This document shows, piece by piece, positions 44,696-57,197 of a DNA stretch of 64,000 nt. The stretch covers positions 12,843,081 through 12,907,080 of the forward strand of contig CM119267.1 of assembly GCA_051294375.1 (NCBI GenBank), written 5' to 3'. The position numbers and the translations under genes are program-made. The notes under the pieces are model-generated. The model was not told where the DNA came from. It saw only the letters and a list, made by a program, of their open reading frames with translations, and searched no databases. Each line of letters starts with the position of its first letter. Positions within the stretch are counted from its first letter, which is position 1. This stretch comes from Paraspadella gotoi (lineage: Eukaryota; Chaetognatha).

Positions 44696-47600
44696 ATGCG
44701 GCGGAAACGGCCGACGAATGTCTTGCAGATCCTGGACTCGCGCGAGCGTAATCTCTTCCCGTGGTCGCGAGTGAAGCATCTTAGTTACGCCAACTACCGT
44801 CTCCTGAAGGAATTGATATTATCGAAAGATGCCAAGTTTCGTGTTGTCAAAACTATTCGGTCACGCGGCGGGGGAATCTTTTATGAGCAAAGGAGGTTGT
44901 TCCAGAACGGCTACACTACTTCCTTACCATGTCACACTAATGATGGAGGTTAGCACAGAGATTCGTGTTGCAAAAATTTATTATCAAATTGATACAACCA
45001 ATATACAAATTGTCCATACATGGACAGGCTTTGGTGGTTTCAGGCCTCCATCACTCTTACAAGATAATGACTTAGCAGGTCCCTGCAAGCTTTCAAGTTT
45101 ATTCACTCCCAGAGTACCTGGCTTTCTTATCAATGAAGTGGTATAATGTTTTAAAGAATGTTTCAATTGTATGAAAAGACCACTCCCTTAAGTATTAGAT
45201 CGGGTAATACTATATTGTACTCCACCCAGCATCAAAATACAAGGAGCTGAATTTTATGAAATTGGTACAACCAATATATAAATTATCCATTTATTTAATA
45301 AATAAGCTATCTTGGGCGATCTCGGAGTTGAATACGCTCTGGAGGCTTATTGGAAAACGAAAAGAAAGATGAAAAATTAAAGTTTGTTTCTTTACGGAAA
45401 AGAAAATTTAAGACCGTAACCACAATGATATTAAAAACGTTGATAAGCTTCACGGGCGAAGGTTTCTTTTTTTTTAAATATTAATATTTTGTGGCGGTAT
45501 ATTCACACCGCCTTACGTCCACCATCCTTCAGCCAAATCCATTGGCTCAGAGGGGGAACACACCATCCCAGGCGTAGTGTTCCATCCACAGTCCTAATGA
45601 CTTCCCTCTGCGTTGGCAAAGCGGGACCGTCCTAGGGTAACCGCGCCAGTGACTGGAGGCGTCACTGAGAGTCGGAAGCCCCCAAAGCCAACAGTGAGAT
45701 GCCCCATCCCAATGGGCATCACAGGCATTAGGACTGTGGATTGAACACTACGCCTGGGATGGTGTGTTCCCCCTCTGAGCCAATGGATTTGGCTGAACGA
45801 TGGTGGACATGAGGCGGTGTGAATATACCGCCACAGGATCCCCAGGCCAAGACATCACTCTGGTTCCTCAAGCCTGAGAGGTGTCTGACAAGACAGTTAC
45901 CATAGTAAGAGAGAGAGAGCACGCAAGTTGTGGGGGCATAGGCGTTTGTCGTAGCGTACCCCAGGGCATAGGCGTTTTGTCATAGCGTACCCGAAGTTGG
46001 CAGGGCATAGGCGTTTGTCGTATCATACCCTGAGAAGGTTGCGTGATCGATAGAAGGGTTCTTCCGTTACTTTTATCTTTTTCCATTAATTCTTTAAAAA
46101 AAACTTTGCTTTTCGTTTTCCATATGCCTCCAGATATGTCTTTGGACAGGCTCTAGTGGTTTAAGGCCTCCATCATCTCAAGATAATGACATAGCAGGTC
46201 CCTTGAAGCTTTCAATCAAAACTCTCTTTCAGTCGAGTTTATTCACTCCCAGAGTACCTGGCTTCCCTATCAATGAAGTGGTATAATATATATGAAATTG
46301 GTACAACCAATATAAAAAATTATCCATTCATTTAATAAATAAGCTATCTTGCCCCTGACTTTGGACAGGCTTTGGTGGTTTATGGCCTCCATCAGCATCA
46401 CTCTTCCAAGATAATGATATAGCAGGTCCCAGCAAGCTTTCAATCAAGATTCTCTCAGTCTCGTTTATTCACTCCCAGAGTACCTGGCTTCCCTATCAAA
46501 GAAGTGGTATAATATTTCAAAGAAAATTTTTCAATTGTATGAAAAGACCACTTCCTGAAGTATTAGATCGGGGAATATTTATTGTATTCTGCACTAGCAT
46601 CAAAATATATATATAATAATAAAAATATATAATATTGATATGTCTAAAGCAGTTATACATTATTAGAATTAGAACTGTTTAAACGTTTCGGTTTTTACTT
46701 ATTTAATTCTAGTTATTTCGGGTTCATGGTACCGTGACAAGAGGACCGCTGTTAAAGATGGCGCGCTTTTCCTAATGTGCCCCGTTAACCAGATCTTAAA
46801 TGACGGCGAGGGTAAAATTCTTGTATCTTGTTTGCTATTTCAATCGAATTTCGTTTTTTTTAATATATGCATTCCAAAATCTTCAGGGAAAGCTCATTTT
46901 CGAAACTCGGTGATAGGGCTGTCCAAGCAACGTGATCGGAATGGCGCTCATAACCTAATCTTTATCGATTTTCATACCGGAAAAGATTGGCATAACGTGG
47001 AGCTTCCAATAGGCTACCTAAATAGTAAGATTTAAATATCATACTTGTTGCTAGGAGAAAAATGAATGTGACTAATTGTTAGAGATAAAATCTTTTGGAG
47101 GATACTGTACTATCTTGAAAAATGAAGTTCCCAAGGGTTAATTTTACTTTCGCCGACCAGAGTTAGGGGGGTTTAGGGTTACGGGTAGTTAAGGTTAAGA
47201 GGGGTTTTTCAAAAAACTCCTAAACCCTGGTCGGCAAAAGTAAAATTTTGACAGGTGTGTGGTTCAAATGAAAAGAATGTAATAATTTTTTTTTAAATAA
47301 TTTTTTAATAAATTATATTGGTAATATTTTACTTTCACCAACCGGGGTTTTGGTGTCTTTTGAAAAACCATTTAAAAATACTTTTTAAAAAAATATTACT
47401 TAATTACCTTAACCTTAACTACCCTTAACTGTAAACCACCCCTAAACAACCATAAACCCCCCCTTCACCTCGGTCGGCGAAAGTAAAATTAAACCATTAT
47501 AGTTATACTTAATATAACGTCTGGGTTTTTTGAACTATGCCTCATTTGATTTCAGTATTAAGGTGTTTTGTATCAATAAATATTTACTCAATACTCATAT

Positions 47601-50600
47601 ACAGAAAAAATCAATTTTAACGTTGAAAAGTTTTATTTTGAAGCAGAATGTTTTTGTATATACCTCTTTTTTCATTCCTCACTTAGGTATTTTATAATCA
47701 TATTACGGCGGAAATAGGCTCATTTGAATCAGAAAAAGCTAATTTTTTTAAGATTTATACTTATAAGTATATTATTTTTTTCTATCTTTAAATAAAAAGC
47801 TACTGAAACTAGAAAAGATTTTGACGACTTAGTGTGGAGTGATGAATAGAATTAGAGATATTATTTTTTTGCTGCCTTTATATATGTAAAAGATCAAATT
47901 TAAGCCCTTTAAAAAAATTTTGAGTGTAACAGTATCAGAAATCGTTTTTTCTTTGTAGTGATATCCTTATAATTAATAAAATTTTAAAACAATTTTTTAA
48001 TTTTTTTTTAAAAGCAGATTCGGATTTGCCAAAAAAAATTAAAAACTTTTGTAAAATATGTTGTATTAGTTGATTCTTTCTTTCGTTGTGATTAGAGATT
48101 GGCGACAGCTCATTTTGAGCTCTATCTTAATCCTTAAACTTTTACTTTAACATTTACTTAACTGTCCCTCACCAAATCTATCTCTTCAAATTTCAAACAT
48201 TTCTCTCTTTTTCACATTTACTTATTTATAAGTAGATTAATTGTTAATATTCAATAATCATTAGTTTAAAAACTTTTATCTTTGTTGTAAATTACAAAAT
48301 GTATTATTTTTCTCTCTCTCGCCCTCTCTCTCTCTCCATTTCACTTCTTTTCACAAACTAACTCTATCGGTCCTCACCTTCAGCCTGTCGTCACCATTAG
48401 ACCACTCTCCTTTCCTCAACTCTGCGTTGGAAAATTTGCCCTCTCTCTATTTCTCTCTCTCTGTCTCTCCTTCTTTTGCACAGAAATTTGTCTCACATTT
48501 CAAATTCAACTTTAACGCTGATGAAGACTTGTAATAAAAGTCGAAACATGTACATTTTCACTGAAAATAATTCGTAGTTACTTATTATTTCATATTTTGT
48601 CTCCAGTAAAATGTTATAAATTTTAATGTGAAGGTCGCGAAAAATGAATAAAACATTTCGTCATATAATTGTTTATTATATAGAAACAAGTTGGAGCAAA
48701 CAATGTCGGTTCTGCCCACGATAATTAAGCGGTAATCAGATAAATAAATAAAATAGTAGAAATAATTTTTTTAACTATTATCATCATTTTTTCAACTTGC
48801 ATCATTTTTTCTACTCGCATCATTTTTTCTACTCGATTATTTTTTTCAACTGGATTCTTTTTTTCAACCGATTCTTTTTTTCAACTCGATTCTTTTTTTC
48901 AACTCGATTCTTTTTTTCAACTCGATTCTTTTTTTCAACTCGATTCTTTTTTTCAACTCGATTCTTTTTTTCAACTCGATTCTTTTTTTCAACTTGCATA
49001 GTTATTTTTTAAATTAATAAAAACATTCATAAGTAAGCATAAATAGTAAAAATTCAAGTCAACTTGATTTTAGTTTTTTCCATGCAAACTCATTTCCACT
49101 CCTCGATTCCAACAAAACTTTATATCCTGCCCACGCACAAAATTTCATCCCATTCTATCCATCCAATTATGAATAAATTAGGAGTCTACGTCGTTTTTAG
49201 TGATCAAGGAAGACTTTCTCAATGGAGATTTTCGTTCAAATCTGACTACCAAACAATATAAACGCTCCTGGTAAAAATTCTAGTAAAATATCAATGTAAA
49301 AACACTTGATTCCGATCCTGTTGTATCTGAAGAGCTCGCATTTTTTTTCTCTTGTCAAATCATCAACGTCTTGATATCAAACAAGCCAGAACAAATAGAC
49401 TGCTTCTGGACAGAAAAATTTTCTATCTCTGATTTTATATAGAAATGAAAGGGATTTTTTCCCTTGAAAACGATATAAACGTGACTGAGGTATGTTCCTG
49501 TTCAACAAATGACATCCAATTTTGGAATCCTTTGGCAAAGTGTCTGAAGGGCTCTCAAAATTTTTCTTTACATTTTATTTGGTTATTTTGATATGATACG
49601 ATCATGGGAAAGTGAATTAGTCCATTTTGGAGCTAACGATCGGAATTCTAAGAGTTTTCAACCGGGAGTCAGATTCGGCAAAAATCTATGGCAAAAATCT
49701 TCCAAAGAAGGGGTGGATTTTCCGAAGATTTTGGTTAATATTTTCTATATTTATGGTCGGATTTTTTTGAAACTTAATATTAACAATATTGCCATCATTC
49801 TACCTTGGCGGATATAAGAATATATTAAAAAAACCTCGGGCTTTGTTCGTCAGAGCTTAGTCCTAAATTAATCGATTAATTATGGATTAAAATTATTAAA
49901 AAGATTCAAGTGACTTGTTTTTTCCATTTAAACTCATTTCCACTCGCACGATTCCATTGAAACTTTATATCCAGCTCAATCATACACTTTCCTAATGACA
50001 TACAAAATTTCATTCCAAACCATCCATCTAATCACAAGTAATTGGAGTTTTTTGCTAAGGGGGGACGGACGGATGGACAGACATCGTTTTTAGTCGGATC
50101 CGCTTATCAGCAGATCCCAACTCTATAATTCACTTTGTCGGACTATTGGTCCGCCCCCTCAATATTGTCGGGCATTCACTTATATCATTTCAGAACATCA
50201 AATTATGATAAATTATGCAAAAAAAAGTGTCCGTCTGTCCATCCGTCCCTCCATAGCAAAAAACTCAAATTGCTCGTGATTGGAAGAATGGATTTGAATA
50301 AAATTTTGTGTGCGAGTACTGAGTAGGTAAAAGTGTGATTGAGCTGGATATGAAGTTTTGATAGAATCAGGCGAGTGGAAATGAGTTTAAATGGAAAAAA
50401 AAAAATCTATTTCACTGTTTGAACGACAATAGTAGATAGGGCGATTGACTTGAAATTTTGTATGTGGGTCGGAAAGTGTGTGATTAAGCAAGCTGGAAAT
50501 CAAGTTTTGATGGAATCGTCTGAGTGGAAATGAGTTTAAATGGAAAAAACAAAAAAATCTGTTTCACTAATTGATTATGCTTCTTTTTCTTTTTATATTA

Positions 50601-53600
50601 TATTTAAATGCAAGATGTAATTATTAATCAAATAATTAATCAGTTAATTAATAAATTAGTCAATTAATTACTAAATAATTAATTTAATGGTCAATTAATC
50701 TATTTATAAATTAATTATTCAATTAATTTATCATTTAAGTCAAGAGTTATCGGCATTATTGTCGTCGTCGCCATCATCGTTGACGTCGTTGCTTTTGTCG
50801 TGGTCAGTGACGAAAAGACCTAAAAACAAATATTTTGGATCAAATTAATTAATTTGTTAATTAAATAATTTTAGTTTATATAGTTTGTATTAATTAATTA
50901 ATAAATTAATTACCGCTAATGATCGTGAGCAGATTCGATATTGTTTGCTCCAACATTTTTTATCGTCGCAATCGCTTAGCGTTTGCGACGATATTGTAAT
51001 GCTTTTGCGCATAAGTGGCGTTGTCGTCGTCGTTGTTGTCGTCGGCGTTCCAAATTATAGATCGCCTTTTTTAGTCGGATCTGCTTATCAGAAAATCCCG
51101 ACTCTATAATTCACTTTGTCGGTCCGTCGGTCCGTCCCCTCAATATTGTTGGGCATTAACTTATATCATGTCAGAACATCGAATTATGATAAATTGTGCA
51201 AAAAAAATTATGTCCGTCCGTCCGTCCCACCTTAGCAAAAAACACCAATTACTCGTGATTGGATGGATGGATTTGAATGAAATTTAGTGTGTGGGTAGGG
51301 AATATAAAGTTTCGTTGGAATCGTCTGAGTGGAAATGAGTTTAAATAGAAAAAACAAAAAAATATAATTCACTATTTGAACACCAATTGCTCATGAGTGG
51401 ATGGGGCGATTGACCTGGAATTTTGTATGTGAGTAGAAAAGTGTGTAATTGAACAGGAAACCAAGTTTCGATGGAATCGTTTGAGTGGAAATGAGTTTAA
51501 ATGGAAACAAACAAAAAACCTGTTTCACTAATTGATTATGATTTTTTTTCCTTTTATATTAAATGTATATGCAGGATGTATTAATAAATCAAATAATTAA
51601 TCAGTTAATTAATCAATTAGTGAATTAATTAATCACTAATTAATTAATCAGTCAATCAATCCGTCCATCCGTCCCACCTTAGCAAAAAGCCCCAAAAGGC
51701 TGGTTGGATCGGAATGAAATTTGTGTATGGGTAGGAACATGTGTGATGAAGCTGGATATAAAATTTCGACGGAATTGTGTGAGTGGATATGAGTTTAAAT
51801 GGAAAAAAAAGGGGCATTTACTAAAATCTTTTTACTTATTTTAACTAATAAATACTGAGTTCAAATTTTGTGTGTGGGTAGGAAAATGTGTGACGAAGCT
51901 TGATATAAAGTTTCGGTACGAGTGGAAATGAGTTTAAATGAAAAAAATATGAGTCACATTTACTTTATTTTAAAGACATCGATGATGATAAGCGGTATAT
52001 AAATTTATAATTAATTATTAAATATTAAAATTAATTAATCGATTAATTAATTAATTTTTGTAGTATGGTGGACTAAAATCCACCAACCGTTCATCAGCGG
52101 CCATTGGTGCCGGAGGCAAGTCATTCGCCTCCCAACCCAAAGGTCCGGGGTTCTAGCCCGGTGGTCGTCTGGCAGTTAAGAGGGACGGGGCGCTTAACCC
52201 ACCTGTAACATGGTGTTACAGCCTGATCCGAAGCTCAGGGACTGCTCATATTGAACGGTTCTGTCATTAACACTTATCAATAATTACTGTCTCTTCACTA
52301 TTTTATTTTTATATTTCTTTCTCTCTCTCTTTTCTCTTTTAATTACATGTCCCTCTACCTTTCTCTTTTCCCAAGTCACTGATTCATAGGGAAAAAAAAC
52401 GAGTCTGCAGCTGGCTCTGCAGGGGCTTATTCGTTTTCTCCTGCTGCTTCTGCTGCTGCCTTTTGAGTCTGCTGCTGGCTCTGCAGGGGCTTATTCGTTT
52501 TCTCTCTTTTTTCCTGCTGCTTCTGCTGCTGCCTTTGTTTTCTTTCTTTTTTTCTGGATGCCTCTGCTACTGCCGCTGCTGATTTCGTCCGAAAACGATT
52601 TGGCTTCTCTCTCTCTCTCTTTAAGACCCTTTTTCTTAATAAATATTAAATAAGCTATCTTGCCCCCCTGACATTGAACAGGCTTTGGTTGTTTAAGGCC
52701 TGGCTTTCCTATTAATGAAGTGGTATAATGTTTCAAAGAATGTTTCAATTGTATGAAAAGACCACTCCCTTAAGTATATTGTACTCCACCCAGCATCAAA
52801 ATACATTATTTTATTTCTATGTCACTGCAGATGGCTCACCCCGTGCACGTTTTTGGCAGGAGTTGGATTGGAACATAGATCAGGAATCACTTTTCTTGCG
52901 GTCCACGCATGGAATGCCTCGATTTAGAACCGCTGTACCGGAGGAAGATATTCCTGATCAACGGCATGACGCAGACTTTGTTGTTGCCTTTTTAGTTCTT
53001 TCTGTTCACCCGGCTGAGGTTCGTTGTAAAATGGATATAAAATGAACGAGTCAATGAATCAACGTGGTTATTTCGTTTTTAGTTAAGTTTAAAGAAAAAA
53101 AAAATTTTCAGTTTTTTATTTCGTTGAAAATAATATATAATTATATACGTATGTCTCGTTATACTTCGAAAAGATGGAAAAATGTTAATTTTTGCTTCAC
53201 TTTTAGGTTATCGCTAGTTTTACAATATCGAAGTCTGTTTTCGGTTCACGTATTGGACTGGCTTCAATTAATAACGACTGCCTTATTACATTGTATTCTC
53301 GTGACGTAATAAAAATTCATAGTCTTTTGGACTTAATGATTGCCAACCCCGAGATGAAATCAGCAAGAAAAAGCTTTAATAAAGATTCTGTGATACCTAA
53401 GGTTTGTAATAACTGCTATTTCTTCCTAGAAATGTTTATGAAAATTTGAAAATTACTTGTTTCACTATTTTATATTTTAATTTTTTATGAAGGAATAACA
53501 AGTAATAATAGTTAATAAATATTTTAGATTATCTCAGTTCCACCGGTGTTATTCAACATAAAGTCCGACGATTTTTACCTGGAGCTAGGAGGATTTCCTT

Positions 53601-54419
53601 GGCACGCTCTCGTCAAGGTGTGGAAAAGCTGTTTGTTTAACCGCTTCACTATTAATATTTAAGCTATTTGTATAGAGTAAGTTTTGTTCTTTTTTGTCAG
53701 CTAAAAAAGTCATCTTTAAATGATTGTAAGTTTGCATTAGTGGATATAGCGTCGGGTCGCACCAGCGGTGTCATCGGCAGCAGTGACCGGTTGTCTCTTG
53801 ACCCGGAAGTCGCTAACTTTCGCGACGATTCCGGAATCGTGGTCTACGTTAGTCAGGACAGACTGCAGGTTCGCGCAATCGTTATTTATTTAGTATTTTT
53901 CTATCCCGCTAAAATAAAAATTGGCTCCCCAAGACGTTCCGGATCGCACGCGACGCACCTCGAAATGACGGAACTCGCTTCGATTGCTCGCCTTTTCTCG
54001 AGGTCAAATATACGCTAACTACGAGCCTTTGCGGCGGGAAAACGTTGTCGCCTCCCTCCGATGACGGGACGACCGTGACTCGAAGCGGCCGTCGCGTTAA
54101 GAAGCGTCAGTCCCTCGATCCAGATAATCTGCGCGGAGAATTTGTTTGCACGGGTTACGAGGATGACCTCGACTTGACTTTTGTCGTTCATCTAGATCAC
54201 AATCTTGTCAACAATGAGGGGAAGGCACAGTTGTGGCTCGTCGAGGACAACGTTGGCAAGGTTCTCAAGAAGATTTCCTTGCGAACCAAATGGGACGATG
54301 AGGAGGACGTTTTGGAAAACAACGTGGAAATGGATTTAGATTTGATAATACATTCCATACTAAAGTACAACGGCGAGACCGAATGCGTTGTCTATGCGTT
54401 GGATAGAACAATATATTGA
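44696..54419 (+). CDS. DCAF17: DDB1- and CUL4-associated factor 17 orthologue, eight exons
   Basis: Exons 44696-44948, 46713-46811, 46887-47024, 52831-53018, 53207-53401, 53528-53617, 53701-53868 and 53934-54419 join in phase to 538 residues; human DCAF17 has about 520. Matches to the human protein as I recall it run in order: K-F-x3-K-T-x-x-S-R in exon 1; C-P-V-x-x-I-L in exon 2; A-H-N-L-x3-D in exon 3; L-D-W-x-x-D-Q-E in exon 4; V-F-G in exon 5; P-P-V-L-F and G-G-F-P-W-H in exon 6; and S-G-R-R-V-K-K, Y-E-D-D-L-D-L and E-G-K-A in exon 8. The family is a nucleolar substrate receptor of the CUL4-DDB1 ubiquitin ligase. The donors of exons 1 (GTTAGC) and 4 (GTTCGT) are weak but needed for phase. 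Intron 3 (47025-52830) is packed with repeats, and intron 1 holds SINE B copies and a foldback. Confidence 0.88.
44978..45312 (-). repeat. SINE family B, reversed, plus the start of a second copy
   Basis: Runs from 'attgatacaaccaatata' through 'gcctccatcactcttac' to 'catcaaaatac' at 45243. The start of another copy, 'gaaattggtacaaccaat', follows at 45255-45312. Inside DCAF17 intron 1. Confidence 0.85.
45490..45835. mobile_element. Foldback element with TGTGGCGG ends
   Basis: About 105-base inverted arms (45490-45594 and 45728-45835) begin TGTGGCGGTATATTCACACC and include 'ggctcagagggggaacacac'. Each arm end is itself a small hairpin (GGCGGT ... ACCGCC). I see no target duplication. A one-armed copy is at 14879-15117. 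It lies in DCAF17 intron 1. Confidence 0.78.
46130..46610 (-). repeat. SINE family B, two reversed copies
   Basis: A partial copy at 46130-46275 and a full one at 46284-46610, ending with 'ctgcactagcatcaaaata'. Confidence 0.85.
47138..47492. mobile_element. TTAA-flanked MITE (piggyBac-type target site)
   Basis: Element 47142-47488 (347 bases) has inverted ends TTTTACTTTCGCCGACC and its complement, with TTAA on both sides (47138-47141 and 47489-47492). Inside are two further partial repeats of the end sequence and CCTTAACC-type degenerate telomere-like stretches. There is no frame. TTAA duplication is the hallmark of piggyBac-type transposition. It lies in DCAF17 intron 3. Confidence 0.8.
48518..48546 (+). 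ncRNA. Hammerhead-ribozyme-like core motif
   Basis: CTGATGA (48518-48524), perfect stem GACTT/AAGTC (48526-48530 with 48538-48542) and GAAA (48543-48546), followed by CATGTACATTTTC. A CT microsatellite lies upstream, as in the 19.6-kb copy. The stem differs from that copy by paired changes. The long outer stem is not evident here. Confidence 0.38.
48795..49000 (+). repeat. 18-bp tandem array TTCTTTTTTTCAACTCGA
   Basis: Eight or more near-identical 18-base units, preceded by three diverged ones with TCATTTTTT. The open frame through it is a repeat artefact. Confidence 0.92.
50088..50962 (+). mobile_element. AGTCGGATCTGC-family repeat, apparently complete copy
   Basis: Runs from AGTCGGATCCGCTTATCAGC to GAGCAGATTCGATATTGTTTG, so its ends are roughly complementary. 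It includes the 'tgtgtgcgagta' and 'gagtggaaatgagtttaaatgg' units and the GACGATGAC-rich block in reverse (about 50755-50830). No protein frame. In DCAF17 intron 3. Confidence 0.65.
51067..52060 (+). mobile_element. AGTCGGATCTGC-family repeat, second copy
   Basis: Directly follows the previous copy after a segment (50960-51065) that is the reverse of 21805-21915. Same order of subunits; the right end is replaced by TTAATTAA-rich DNA. Confidence 0.62.
52064..52298 (-). repeat. SINE family A, reversed, in DCAF17 intron 3
   Basis: Nearly full unit from TATGGTGGACTAAAATCC to TTACTGTCTCTTC. Confidence 0.9.
52300..52805 (-). repeat. Reversed CAG-rich/GA-rich block and SINE B fragment
   Basis: 52300-52625 is the reverse of 21430-21660, with an internal duplication of the 'gctggctctgcaggggctta' part. 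52640-52805 is a reduced SINE B copy. Exon 4 of DCAF17 starts 25 bases further on. Confidence 0.75.
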
Positions 54420-54587
54420 TTAATGATTATTGATTAAATGGGTTGATTTTATTTTTTTAAAGTTTTCTTTTATCTGATGCGTAGGATTGCTCTCACATTG
54501 CGATTATTATCGCTAAATTAAATTGCGTTTTCAATTGCTTTTTAAGTTCAAATGAGTTGGTTTATAATGGTTTATAATTAATATGAT
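54420..54587. other. 3' flank of DCAF17
   Basis: AT-rich DNA after the DCAF17 stop. No clear AATAAA is seen close to the stop, and the next element starts at 54588. Confidence 0.4.
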
Positions 54588-54818
54588 TACAGAAGGCAAA
54601 ACTACTGGTCAAATTTATTGAAATTTAGTATTAACGATCCCTACGTGAATACAAATAGAACTATCGAGGCGAATTTCAATATTTGACGCCTGAGCCAAGA
54701 TATGGGGCCTCGGAGGGGTCACCCTTAAAGGCAAAAGAAGGTTAAAAATTTTTTTCAAATTTTTTTATTATTTTTGTTTTGAACAGTTGCATAGGCGTTT
54801 ACTTTTCTACAAAAGCAT

Positions 54819-56392
54819 ATTTATTACAGGGTTGGCATTAAAAAACCCACCCAAAAAAACCTACTAAAAAGTAGGTTTTTTTGGTTTTTTTTTAAATTAC
54901 TTAAATTTTTTAATGTGAAACTGAAGAGACTGTAATTATTGTTATGTGTTAATGACAGAACCGTTCAATATAAGCAGTCCCTGAGCTTCGGATCAGGCTG
55001 TAACACCGAGTTACAGGCGGGTTAAGCGCCCTGTCCCTCTGCTAGGCGGCCACCGGGCTAGAACCCCGGACCTTGGGAGGCGAATGACTGGCCGCTGATG
55101 AACGGTTGGTGGATTTTAGTCCACCATACATCCCCCCCTCCTATAGGGAGAAGTCTGTTGTTGTTGGTGGAAAGTTCGTCACCAAGTTGATGTGTTGTGT
55201 TGATGGCGGAAAGTGCATCGCCAGGTTGAGGCATGTCGCCTGAAAGTGTTGTTGCTGTTTTGTTCGAACTGCCAGGCGGCCACCGGGCTAGAACCCCAGT
55301 TGGGAGGTGAATGACTTGCCTCCGGCACCATTGGCCGCTGATGAACGGTTTGTAGATTTTAGTCCACCATAAAACATTAAATTGTTGAAGAAAAAATTTA
55401 AATCATATAAGATCTATCATTTTTTAAAGCTTAATATATAATTTAATGATAAAAAATAACCCTAAACCTATGTTTTACTTGTTTACTATCAGTATCACTT
55501 TCGTTGCTGGCTTCTGTACCATTTTCCTTATATTAAGTAATTCTAATCGTGAATCGCAAATTATGTTAAGAGCAACACATTAAAAATGATTGCTATTCTT
55601 TCATTATTATTTAACACAAGGTTAGGGTTCTTTTAAAGCTATTTATCAGAAAAAATTAAACTTCAATATAATTATATATTTTATTATAGAATTCGTTTTT
55701 AATTTGAGATTACAACGATTTTTATTTCAATCTCAAATTAAAAATGTTTTCTATTATCAAATACAACGAATTGAAAGGAAACAAACAATGTTTAATTATA
55801 TATTTGAATATTTGTCACACGTTAAAGAATTCTCTTTAAAGGTATACTTACCAGGAGTAAAGTAACGAGAATGCAGGTAAATAATATATTGACGTCAGGA
55901 AAAAATCTTAGCTTAATCCGAACATCAAAATTTATTTTTAGCCCAAAAGACAAGTTCGGCAAAAACATGTACTAAAGATGTACTTCAATTTTTAATGTAA
56001 TAGTAATTTCTATAAATGTTATATAAATGTTATATAAATGTTTATGATGCATATTTATATCAAATTATTTTGAGTATTTAATTACTTTTTTCTAATAAAA
56101 TTAAGTTTATACACTTTTTTCATAACAGGTTTTATTCAGAAAATATAATATTTATTACATTTCTGTTTACCATAAAAAATATTAATTAATTAATACTATT
56201 ATTAAATATAATCAGTATATTTTTATATATTTTTATCAATAATCACTTAAGAAGTTTAAATATTTTAAATTTGTTTATTAAAAAGAAATAATATGACAGT
56301 CTGCTATCTATAATTTAAAAAAAAACCAAAAAAACCCAATAAAACCAAAAAAAACCTAAAAAACCCAGGTTTTTGCCAACCCAGATTTATTA
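54819..56392. mobile_element. hAT-like non-autonomous element (1.56 kb)
   Basis: Element 54827-56384 has ends CAGGGTTGGCATTAAAAA and TTTTTGCCAACCCAG with the 8-bp duplication ATTTATTA (54819-54826 and 56385-56392). Inner flanks are AAAAACC/GGTTTTT-rich. A SINE A dimer (54923-55370) is nested within. The rest is AT-rich and non-coding, with no transposase. Confidence 0.82.
54923..55370 (+). repeat. SINE family A, degraded dimer
   Basis: The first unit starts GAAGAGACTGTAATTATTG. A linker with 'gcatgtcgcctgaaagtg' follows, then a shortened second unit ending 'attttagtccaccat'. Confidence 0.85.
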
Positions 56393-57128
56393 CCACAAAA
56401 ATATTAGTTTACCTTAATTTTAAACTTCATGAAGATCAGCAGTTCAAGTCAGTTTTGGAATAATTTGGGAAAATTGGAAGTAAAATGCTGAACCATGCAT
56501 CTTAAAACTATGCTTAATTATTAAAAAATTATTAATTTTATTTTTTTTTTAATTTTTATTTTTTTTTTAGTTTTTTAATTTTTAGTTTTTTTTATATGTT
56601 TAAAACGTCAATGCACCTGATGCTACTAAAAAATTAAAAAAACAATTTTTAGATTTTTTTGCCCCCCCAGGGGTCCACTCTTGTCAATGTCAGGGGTTGA
56701 ATATTAAAATTCGCCTCGATAGTTCCATTTATATCGTCATTAGGACTCTCAATGTAAAATTTCATGAAATTCGATCAGGTAGTTTGATAGGAAAAGATTC
56801 TGGTCACAAAAAAAGGGGTACCTCATTTTATAATATGAAGCCTTCTGTATATAATTCATTGTACAAAGATCTAAAAAAAAAGTTGTCCAATTATTTGCGC
56901 TGTAACGAAATTTTTAATTGACCATATTATCAAATAAAATAATTTTCTCATATTTTGGTCCATGTGCGTATTTTTTTTCACTTATTGATTCTGAAATTAA
57001 AGTAATCAAAGTAATTTTTTTCTTGTTTACAAATTACAAAGCGTTTACCCTGTTATTTTTTCCTTTTGATTTGATTCTCTTAGTCTTACGCGTAAATTTC
57101 ATTTTAATTAATTTTTAATAATTTTTTT

Positions 57129-57164
57129 TATAAAATAAAGGTCTTCAGTCTCATACTTTCAGTT
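57129..57164 (+). promoter_or_regulatory. Putative TATA box and initiator of the cysteine dioxygenase gene
   Basis: TATAAAATAAAG at 57129-57140 and TCAGTT at 57159-57164 put the initiator A about 32 bases from the first T of the TATA box, as usual for metazoan core promoters. The ATG follows 37 bases later. AT-rich surroundings make chance matches easy. Confidence 0.4.
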
Positions 57165-57197
57165 TTTTAATTTTTTTTATTTTAAACTCAAATCAAA

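Larger units (their letters stand above)
54588..56849. mobile_element. TA-flanked MITE split by a hAT-like insertion
   Basis: Ends CAGAAGGC (54590) and GCCTTCTG (56847) lie beside TA dinucleotides. The inverted arms carry 'aactatcgaggcgaattt' at about 54660 and its reverse at about 56710. A complete relative without insertion is at 61560-62395. The hAT-like element occupies 54827-56384. Confidence 0.68.

Noticed and set aside
48797-49012. Phe/Ser/Thr-rich open frame
   Set aside because: Translation of the TTCTTTTTTTCAACTCGA array.
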